Of a stretch of DNA of 64,000 nucleotides, positions 39,901 through 49,485 are shown piece after piece. Both the position numbers and the translations under genes were made by a program. Position 1 is the first letter of the stretch. Every line of letters begins with the position of its first letter. The notes under the pieces were generated by a model. It ran no database searches. It was not told the origin of the DNA and saw only the letters and a list, made by a program, of their open reading frames with translations. The DNA comes from Chondrosia reniformis (lineage: Eukaryota; Porifera; Demospongiae; Chondrillida; Chondrillidae), in assembly GCA_947172415.1 (NCBI GenBank), contig OX359196.1:64501-128500 (forward strand), in the 5' to 3' direction.

Positions 39901-40930
39901 ACTTAAAATTTGCCCTATCTCACACCATACTTTAACTTTGAATACCAGAATTTAATGTACATTGAGGGCTGTAACTCTATCAAATGGAGAGATATAAAGC
40001 TTACACTTTGTGTCAGCATTCACAGACATCTATAGAGCATGTTCAATTAGTTTTTGAAATTTGGCTGGAACTTAAAATTTGCCCTATCTCACACCATACT
40101 TTAACTTTGAATACCAGAATTTAATGTACATTGAGGGCTGTAACTCTATCATATAGAGAGATGCGAAGCTAACACTTTGTGTCAGCAATCACAGACATCT
40201 ATAGAGTATGTTCAATGAGTTTTTGAATTTTGGATGGAACTTAAAATTTGCCCTATCTCTCACCATACATTAATTTCGTATACCTGAATTTAGATATGAA
40301 GCTAACACTTTGTGTCAGCAATCACAGACATCTATAGGGCATGTCTAATGAGTTTTTGAAATTTTGATGGAACTTAAAATTTGCCCTATCTCTCACCATA
40401 CATTAATTTCGAATACCAGAATTTAATGTACATTGAGGGCTGTAACTCTATCATATAGAGAGATATGAAGCTAACACTTTGTGTCAGCATTCACAGACAT
40501 CTATAGAGCATGTCCAATGAGTTTTTGAAATTTGGATGGAACTTAAAATTTGCCCTATCTCTCACCATACTTTAACTTTGAATACCAGAATTTAATGTAC
40601 ATTGAGGGCTGTAACTCTATCATATAGAGAGATGCGAAGCTAACACTTTGTGTCAGCAATCACAGACATCTATAGAGCATGTTCAATGAGTTTTTGAAAT
40701 TTTGATGGAACATAAAATTTGCCCTATCTCTCACCATACATTAACTTTGAATACCATCATTTAATATACATTGAGGGCTGTAACTCTTTGAAATGGAGAG
40801 ATATGAAGCTAACACTTTGTGTAAGCATTCACAGATATCTATAGAGCATATCCAATGAGTTTTTTATATTTTGATGAACATAAAATTTGCCCTATCTCTT
40901 ATCATAAATACATATGTACATTAATTTCGT

Positions 40931-41345
40931 ATAGTTATTTTATGCGTGAGTAAATGTAAAGAATTATGAAAATTTCCAAAATTATTTGGCCATGTTGCAT
41001 AAATGTCTAGCACCGTTAAGCTCCGTATCTCTTATATTTGACATTCTTACTATACTACAGGCATACGAAATTGATTTATGGTGTGAGGGCAATTAAATAT
41101 TTATGCTCATCAAAATTTGCAAGACATACTTTATGAATGTCTGTGAATCCCATTTATCTTCGAGAAATCGTCAAATTAATTCACTTTAATTCTAGACCAG
41201 TGAGTCCTTCCAAACAATTTTACACTCATATGCAGTTTTAGTGACCTAAAAGCTGAGACAAATGGATAAAAGCCTGTATGTGTCTTGATGGAAGGAGAAT
41301 GACTTTTTGATGCAGTAATTTAGAGATAGTGCGAGATCCGATAAT
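40931..41345 (-). repeat. Inverted, diverged satellite and element fragment at right edge
   Basis: At 40960-41150 degenerate monomers run in reverse (TTTGCAAGAC, GAATGTCTGTGAATCC read as the complement of the monomer). 41157-41345 is a diverged reverse copy of the 5' part of the 1.1 kb element (CGAGAAATCGTCAAATTA, ACCAGTGAGTCCTTCCAAAC, GGATAAAAGCC). The satellite block is thus flanked by inverted segments on both sides. Confidence 0.75.
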
Positions 41346-41859
41346 TATCTCTGTAATCGCTTTTGTATGCTATAAAGATTTATTATCACAACTTTAGTGA
41401 ATGTTTTCACACTGTATAGAACTTACATGTAGTGACATGTAGTGACTGTATTGGCTTTCAAATGGTTTATTTATACATACATAGATAGATACACGTTATT
41501 TTTGTTTGCTTTTTTTTGTACTTTAACTTCATCCTTCAAAACATCAATACACCATTTATATTTTGATGACCATCCTTAGAGAGTACTGTCTGATATATAC
41601 ATGTTACACAATTCTTAGCTTGTTACTTCCAGACAGAAATTAATGTACAAGTCATGAGATGTGTAATTAAATTATTGAAAAATCACTGTAATTTATAGAA
41701 AGGCAGAGAGGTTGGGAGAGAAGTAAATGAACAGGTGATGATAAACGGTCTAGGATTGCATACAAGTCATCTCAATAGGGCAAACATACAGTGTCAATGC
41801 ATCTTAATAAAAAGAAATTTAAAGTGTCGACTATAAAGTTGTTTACACTCAGTCTAGGG
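41346..41859. other. 3' flank of BRPF gene; nothing recognised
   Basis: AT-rich sequence between the array and the BRPF stop codon, presumably 3' UTR and spacer. No gene or repeat seen. Confidence 0.5.
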
Positions 41860-44800
41860 CTATGCTACGCTTGAGACTTGACGCTGCCCATCAATAGTGT
41901 CCACTGAGGGTGCCTCTGAAATGAAGCTTCCCTGATCATCACAGTTCTTGTCTGAACAAAGAGTGGTGTCCATGTCTTGTGCGCTGCATGATGAAGACTT
42001 TTGCTGTAGTTGGTCAGGTACACTTGTAGCATTGCTAAGGCGCTTGTTGAGACTGTCACTTTCCGGATTAGGCTGATTACAGTTGCCAGATTCTGTGAAT
42101 GTTGCATTGTTGGAGCCATCGACACAATCCTGAAATGCCTCCTCCTCCTTGTCTTCCTCTGGTATATTCCTGGGTAGGTCTGACTGGTTTACTAGAGAAT
42201 CACACCTTTCGTCAATTGGATCAGCCCCCCTTGTCTCTCCTGCAAGATTATCCAGCTGTGCATCCATCTGACCAACTTCTGATCGAGGAGTAACCTTTAG
42301 TTCCATCTTGTCTGCCATCTGCACTGCCAACTCCAACTTCCTTCCAGCCTCCACTGTTTGCATAAACTGTCTAGCTCTACGATAGGCTTGCTGCACAGAT
42401 CTCTTGTTCCTCAACGGTGTATTCTTCAAAATGTTTTCATCAAGCTTTGGTTTGGAGCCAATCTTTTCAAGTTTTGCGCTTGGCAACCAGTACCTACACA
42501 CACGAGAGGTAACGAGACTGAGATACCACACAAGAAATTCAAGCAGTCCGCACTCCCAATTGGATGTACTTTCTATATGTAACTACAGGCACTTGTATGC
42601 TATCAACAAATAGTAACTATTCAAACTAGTATTCCTAAGCTTTACAGACTGTACCTCATATGGAACACACAACCTACCACGTTCTCCTTGCATCAAAGAA
42701 GTTCACTAAAAAGGTATCCTTTGCTGTCTTGCCTTTTAATTTAAACACATCATCATTTGGACACTTTACGGGAGCGCCAAAATATTTGATTCCTTTACGA
42801 GGCAAACGCGGATCAACTATCTGCAGTTATGAAAGACAAACCATTTCAAAGGTACAAGTACACATTCACTCACTCACCAAGGCAGGGAGGGACAGATATG
42901 TACATTCACTCACCAAGGCAGGGTAACGAGGGTAGCCTGGACACTTTGCCCAAACGACATCCCAGTGCTTGTAATCCTCTTCTTCGTATACCTGTTCTCC
43001 AAGGTCAAGGAAAGGAATGTGTTCTCCATTGGCGCCATCACTGGTGGAGCTCTCATCGCTAGACCTCCCACCTTCCTCATCAGTGGTACTCAAGTGATGG
43101 TCACTATTCTTCTCTTTGGCAGGAGGGGAGGGAGGCAGATTGTCAGTGGAGCTGTGACTGCCGGACAGTCTCTTTCTCTTCCCCTTTTGGTCACCTTCAT
43201 CATCTGTGACATCCTTGGAAGCAGCCTGTTTTAGACGGTTTGAAAGTGTTCGCTTTGAAGGAGTTGTTGATATCTTTAAGGATCCTCTCAACTTCCTGTT
43301 CCTGAAATCTTGAGGTACAGTGAGTGAGGCCTCGTTCAGTGCAGCTGGCACAGGAGGTGACTGCACTGTCTCCACCTTCTCCACTTCGTTGTTCAGCTGT
43401 GCAGCACTCTCTTGCTGTATGGGGGAAATAGCTTTCCCTTCCTTGTTAAAGTAATGCTGAATGTTCTTCTGTGACTTCCAGACTGACCAGCTTTGCTTCT
43501 TAGAACCAGCCCTCAATCTTCTGGTGTTATTTCTCAGTGAAGGACCTTTCCTTTTCTCTGCTTCTCCTTCAGAAACATGGTCCTCTGTGTCTGCCGCTAC
43601 ACCGTCACACAGATCACTCTGAGGAGTAAAGATGCCACGCCCAACCACAGCCAACCTCTCCCCATTGGTCTCACTGTCTGTGCTGTCCTGCCCTCGCTTC
43701 CGAGTTCTCTTCTTCCCGACTGAGGAGACCTCCTGTTGCTGCTGCTTCACTTCAGAATTTTGTGTATTTTTGCTGGCTGCTTCCTCCAATGCCTTCTCTG
43801 GCAGCTGCACTGTGGAGCTTGACTTTCTCCCTCGCCTCCTCTTAGGAACATGCTTCTGGTGGTCGTCTTGGTCCTTCTGCTTGAGATCAGACGATTCTGC
43901 TGTAATTGTTACATCATCTTCAGAAGATAACTTTAGTTCTGTTGCAACCTTCTCCGCTTTAGGCTGTCTCTTTCTGCTGACAGAAGTTGTGTTGCATGTA
44001 GAAATGGGCGGGGACGATGTGGGAGGTGATTCCTCAGGACGAGGCCTGCGGTTGGATGAAGTTGGTGTCTTCCGAGTTCTTGGAGTTCGGGAGGGAGATG
44101 GTAATAATATATCAAGCAGTATACTCGGATCTAAGGGATATAAATATAGCAACATACGTACGTACATATATATGTATGTACTCTTGGAATGGTAGGGGGA
44201 TGTCCCTTTTCTTGGCAAACTGACCTAAACAGCTGCTATTGATTGCTGCTTTTCTCTTTTGTTTCAAGTTCTTTCTCAGTTGAGCCACTTCATGTTCAAT
44301 TTCCTTCTTTTTCTGACTCCTAATATTAGCTATATAAGAGCAAGCCGCAAGTTCACTAATACAAAGTACATAACATTAGATAGTACATCAGATGTGAGAT
44401 CGAAGAGGCAAGAGCTTTACTGAAGACCATTTATTTAGGCATGTGAAGTGATAACTCACAGGGCAGTCTGCTACAAGAGTGGAGTTGGTTCTGCAGAATC
44501 TCCAGTTTCTCTTCCATTGCAGTCGGGCTCTCTGGTCCCTCCTCGTTCCCTACAACATGAGAGGACATCATCACTACACAACTCCCCATGCCATCCAGAA
44601 GTATGCACATACGTATGTACGTATACCAGCAAGTTATACAGGGCTGGCTGTACCAGACCGTGGTCAGCAGACTGCCACTCACTTGGTCGTTCGGTTGTCA
44701 CCTGTTCCTCCTCCGGATGGTGGCTCATTGCCTCCTCAAACATCTCCTCAAGATCAACCTGCAGAATGCCACTTGCTCGATCAATACTGCTCTGTTCCAG

Positions 44801-47800
44801 GTTCTCCCTGGCCATCTTTAGCATTCGAGTGCCCTCCATTTTAATCCTAACAGCCGCTCGGTAGTACACCGTGGAGGGGTCATTGTAGGTCATGGCGTTC
44901 TTCCACACTCTATTGAAGTCCTTTTCAAAGTCCTCCAGTGTTAGGTAGCAATTGGACTCAATTTTGGAGCTCATCGTGGAGAAGTCCATTGGCTCCTTAA
45001 TGACATCAAAGTAGTCCGACGCCTACAGTCACATACACACAAGTAGTCTGACACCTACAGTCACATACACACAAGTAGTCCGACGCCTACAGTCACATAC
45101 ACACAAGTAGTCCGACGCCTACAGTCACATACACACAAGTAGTCCGACGCCTACAGTCACATACACACAAGTAGTCCGACACCTACAGTCGCATACACAC
45201 AAGTAGTCCGACACCTACAGTCACATACACACAAGTAGTCTGACGCCTACAGTCACATACACACAAGTAGTCTGACGCCTACAGTCACATACACACAAGT
45301 AGTCCGACACCTACAGTCACATACACACAAGTAGTCTGACGCCTACAGTCACATACACACAAGTAGTCTGACGCCTACAGTCACATACACACAAGTAGTC
45401 CGACACCTACAGTCACATACACACAAGTAGTCTGACACCTACAGTCACATACACACCTTAACTAGAGTTATTGGGAACAGTTGAAGTGCAACGTCTCAGG
45501 TTTACTCAGATTTAAAAAGCTCGATTTCAATCAACACAGTTGACTGATTCAGTTGAAGAAATTCAAAACACACATCACAGCAAACCACAGACACACCCAC
45601 AAAATAATCTTATAATTTAATCTCCTTATCCTCCAGCCCCACCCCTCCACACTTCCTTACCCTCCAGCCCCACCCCTCCACACCTCCTTACCTTCCAGCC
45701 CCACCCCTCCACACCTCCTTACCTTCCAGCCCCACCCCTCCACACCTCCTTACCCTCCAGCCACGCCCCTCCACACCTCCTTACTCTCCAGCCCCACCCC
45801 TCCACACCTCCTTACTCTCCAGCCCCACCCCTCCACACCTCCTTACCTTCCAGCCCCACCCCTCCACACCTCCTTACTCTCCAGCCCCACCCCTCCACAC
45901 CTCCTTACCTTCCAGCCCCACCCCTCCACACCTCCTTACCTTCCAGCCCCACCCCTCCACACCTCCTTACCCTCCAGCCACGCCCCTCCACACCTCCTTA
46001 CTCTCCAGCCCCACCCCTCCACACCTCCTTACTCTCCAGCCCCACCCCTCCACACCTCCTTACCTTCCAGCCCCACCCCTCCACACCTCCTTACTCTCCA
46101 GCCCCACCCCTCCACACCTCCTTACCCTCCAGCCCCACCCCTCCACACCTCCTTACCTTCCAGCCCCACCCCTCCACACCTCCTTACTCTCCAGCCCCAC
46201 CCCTCCACACCTCCTTACCCTCCAGCCCCACCCCTCCACACCTCCTTACCCTCCAGCCCCACCCCTCCACACCTCCTTACCCTCCAGCCCCACCCCTCCA
46301 CACCTCCTTACCCTCCAGCCCCACCCCTCCACACCTCCTTACCCTCCAGCCCCACCCCTCCACACCTCCTTACCCTCCAGCCCCACCCCTCCACACCTCC
46401 TTACCCTACAGCCCCACCCCTCCACACTTCCTTACTCTCCAGCCCTGACATACTCACCTCTTCAATGGTGACTGGCTCCGCAAATATGTTAGCCGGGTCC
46501 TTCTTCTGAAGGTTGGACACTATCTTCCTCATGTAAGACAAGACGGGCCTAAGCTTCAATTCCATCATCTGCTGGTTCACAGTCATCTAATGTAAGAGAC
46601 ACACATTCACTCAATGAAGACCTGAATACTCACGAGACAAGAAGATTAGGTACTGGCTGCACTTGACAACAGTCACTCACAGATCTACCCACGTACGTAC
46701 GTATGTACATTCACGAGCTGTGGTCTCACCATTTCCCTCTTCTGCTTTTCTCTTAATCTTGACAGTTCGGCCAACATTCTGACTCTCTCCAGATCATGTC
46801 GCAATCGCTTCCAAATGGACAGCTGTTCCTTCAGCGTCTCCAACTCTTCCTCACTCAACTGACCAATCAAATAGCAGACAGTCAACCCACACAAATGATG
46901 TAAGCAGTGTGGTGCTGCTAACCTTATACATGTTGACGCGTTGCCCTTGGTTACTGGCCTGCAGCCTGCGGATGAGTGGGACACCATTTCTGGACTGTCT
47001 TTTCAGCTTCCAAAAGCTCACCAACATTGTAATGAACTGGGTCTTCCTCTGAATGTTCACTTTTGCTGATATTCTGTTTAGTCTACAATCAAATAGACAC
47101 AACTTTACAAATCAATATTACGTCTACTTACATATGGTATGTACCTTTCAATAAAACTGGCCGACTTACTTACACCCGTCCGTACCCATTTTAAAACCCG
47201 TTTCGTACATACATAAGTGACACATAAACCTTATACAATGTACATAATAGGCATACATAAACTAAATAATACTAGTGGTTATCAAGTTTATTATACGTAT
47301 TTCACTTATAATTACTTTGAAAGCGGTTCCTAAATCATCACATGTACGTAAATAGGATCCTTTCCAGTAACCGTCCGTATAGGGTACCGTAAGTATAATA
47401 TACCCGTATGTACATAAGCCTGTAAACTGGCCAGTTGAAAGGTACCGTACATACACAATTGTATTGCTAATTGTTACACAAATTGGATTGACTCACCTGT
47501 GTTGAGGAACAAACGGGAGGTTGACTATCGGTGACACAAGGGACTGTCTCCTAGCAACAATGTCATCATCACTGCTGACCTTCTCCCTTGGTTGGTCGCC
47601 ATCAGTACTGTCCCTGTCTCCCGCCAGATCAACATCGCAGTTCTGCTGCTCCTCAGAGTTGCTGGCTCTCCTCGGAGAGTGCTGGCTACAGTATGCCACC
47701 TTCCTTATCCCGCTCTCTGAGGTGGCACAAGGCTCCACCTTCATGTACAAACCCTTCTGCTGGGCACAGCTGACGTGGAAAGCCACGTAGCAGTTCTTAC

Positions 47801-49055
47801 TGGAACACTGGATGCAGGCACCGTGCCGACGGTGGCAGATGTAGCACGTGAGTTTCCATCTTGCCTGAGGGATCTTCTCAATATTATCTATTGGCTCCAG
47901 GAATACGGGATTGGCGAACTGGACCTCTGGGATCCAGAGGGCACACAGCATGTGGGCCCAGTGCCCATCGGAGGTCTGCTTAAAGGCGCCTCCTCTGATG
48001 GGGCAAAGGACGCATGAGACCACACGCGAAGGAGAGTGCATGCACCTACGGCAGAGCCACTGTCCCTCGGGGATGTAGGGCACTCCGTAGCACTCCTGGT
48101 GAACTGCTAGGTTGCACATGTCACAGAAAAGGATGGCGTTTGTGTTGTGGCATTCTCCATCATTGCAGATAACACAGACGGCATTCTCGTCAATGTTGTA
48201 CGGATTGTTGTCAGTCGGGTTAGTGGTCAAGTGGCTCTCAAAGAAGCACTCCTTCTCAAACCGGTCCATCAGGTATTCAAAGGACTCCTGTGACACAGTC
48301 GGGAGCCCGTCCTCCTTTCTCTTCTCGTTGGCAATAGCCAGCCACTGGTAGTCCTCATCATCCATGTCAAACTCCACCAACTCATCAAGTTCCTCTGGTG
48401 ACTGCTCAATGAAGCGATAAAATGCTCCCGGTCGATCTGGTGCGTCCACCAACAGACTCTCGTCCACCTCCTCAACGTCCACAGTCGGCAGTGGGATTGC
48501 CTCTCCTGGCCGCAACGGGTCATCACCCCCGTGAGTGGGCGTCATCTTTGAACGTCTTTTTGATTTAGACTTTGATTTGGAGCTCTTTGAACGGAGTGGA
48601 GTGAAACTGCCCTTTGGAGTTCCTGGGTTGCTATAGCAACCACTGTTGGCCACTTCTTCATCAGAATCCTTTCCACGTTCCTCCTCTATCTGCAAATCAT
48701 CTTCGATGGCAATACGGTGGTAGTCACTAGCAAGCTGTACCTCCACCAGACGCTGAGATTCTTCATATGTAAGTGGCTGCCGAACCTTCTTCCGCAGTGT
48801 GGCTGGGGACTGGGACCTGGAGGAGGCGTTGGGCGTGCTTCTCCCCACCCCCCTCGGCGTGTGTCCCGCTTGATACCCGGGAATGGTGCACTTTGGCACC
48901 AAATTTCCATTGGCCACGGCCCCGAGATGGTAGAGCGCCCCCGTTATGCTAGTGTATTGCCTATTGCAGAATAAACAGGGATACGGGGGACGCGAGTTCG
49001 CCTTGACATGATTTATGGCTTTTCTGACGTCCTCTTTATTGTGTGGATCTCCCAT
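41860..49055 (-). CDS. BRPF1: BRPF-family bromodomain, PHD finger and PWWP protein
   Basis: Ten exons (47497-49055, 46923-47082, 46730-46858, 46458-46586, 44683-45022, 44460-44549, 44225-44329, 42914-44130, 42678-42820, 41860-42493) give 1,501 aa. The start is the first ATG in frame (MGDPHNKEDV). Domains in order: N-terminal C2H2-like finger (PYPCLFCNRQY, residues 23-45); the PHD1-knuckle-PHD2 module (ENAVCVICNDGECHNTNAI through AFHVSCAQQKGLY, about 290-445); a helical linker with KLKRQSRNGVPLIRRLQ; a bromodomain (about 617-735) with the acetyl-lysine Asn in AMTYNDPSTV; a long basic/serine region; and a C-terminal PWWP domain (HWDVVWAKCPGYPRYPAL, about 1225-1310). BRPF proteins hold together MOZ/MORF or HBO1 acetyltransferase complexes and read chromatin in the nucleus. 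The symbol denotes the BRPF1/2/3 family; a pre-duplication orthologue is likely. Exon 5 acceptor and exon 8 donor are duplicated in flanking repeats. Confidence 0.95.
45023..45457. repeat. Intronic 32-bp minisatellite copied from an intron-exon junction, about 13 copies
   Basis: Each 32-bp unit, read on the gene strand, contains GTGTGTATGTGACTGTAG (intron end) followed by GCGTCGGACTACTT, the first 14 bases of BRPF exon 44683-45022. C/T variation at two sites distinguishes units. Confidence 0.95.
45625..46445. repeat. Intronic 31-bp minisatellite, about 26 copies
   Basis: Units of 31 bp with CCTTACCCTCCAGCCCCACC and CCTCCACACCT lie directly downstream of the BRPF 46458-46586 exon. On the gene strand each unit reads GGAGGGTAAGG or GGAGAGTAAGG, a donor-like sequence, next to the true donor GAG/GTGAGT. 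Confidence 0.95.
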
Positions 49056-49485
49056 AATAATCAATCATTTCATAGCTACAATTCTGTAAGTTGAAAGAGA
49101 GAATGACAGTGGTGGGCAATAATTAGAAGTGAAACGTAAACTCATAAACCCGATAACTTACTCAAAAAGAACGGCTTTCGACGCTTTAATGAAACTTTAA
49201 ATCACCACCGCAACACGAAGATCACTCGACAGCCTTGGAATTTACTCAAGAACGTCTAAAAAGCCAAATGTCTATTAGAAATTATGTCTACCCGCCGAAT
49301 ACAGGTATGATTGCGACATTTTCATGACGTCAGAGGGCAGGTCTTGAGGAAATGTCACGCCTCCTCAAATACCTGCAGTCGCGTGACCAGCGAAACCGCA
49401 TAAACGTACGTGACAACATAGAGGAAGTACTGCAAACAAATAATGATTAATATCCTTAGTAGTGAATTGGTAGTTATTTAGAAGT
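49056..49485. promoter_or_regulatory. Bidirectional promoter region, BRPF / ALAS
   Basis: 430 bp lie between divergent start codons. The stretch contains TGACGT at 49324-49334 (CATGACGTCAGAGG), a CRE/ATF-like palindrome TGACGTCA. Promoter role is inferred from position. Confidence 0.55.
49326..49333. promoter_or_regulatory. CRE-like palindrome TGACGTCA
   Basis: A perfect CREB/ATF consensus octamer lies about 150 bp upstream of the ALAS start codon and 270 bp upstream of the BRPF start. Vertebrate ALAS1 is known to respond to cAMP/CREB, so the site is a plausible shared regulatory element, though a single octamer can occur by chance. Confidence 0.45.

Larger units (their letters stand above)
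19976..40930 (+). repeat. 169-bp satellite array interrupted by 1.1 kb elements
   Basis: Roughly 95-100 monomers with a period of 169 bp (successive GGCTGTAAC positions 24004, 24173, 24342) run in one direction. Diagnostic blocks are CAAATGGAGAGATATGAAGC, GTGTCAGCATTCACAGACAT and TTTGCCCTATCTCTCACCAT. Variable sites define subtypes (GCCGGCTG or GAGGGCTG; CTAACAC or CTTACAC; ATACATTAATTTC or ATACTTTAACTTTG). Four 1.1 kb elements split it into blocks of about 28, 19, 24 and 23 monomers. No coding potential beyond chance is seen in the monomer. Confidence 0.95.

Noticed and set aside
19976-40930. Autonomous transposon inside the array
   Set aside because: No frame longer than about 80 codons, no transposase, reverse transcriptase or replication protein motif on either strand.
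49056-49064. Start of BRPF three codons earlier
   Set aside because: The codon there is TTG; the first ATG in frame is at 49055.
49365-49485. Iron-responsive element in ALAS 5' leader
   Set aside because: No CAGTGN loop with a bulged-C stem was found before the start codon.
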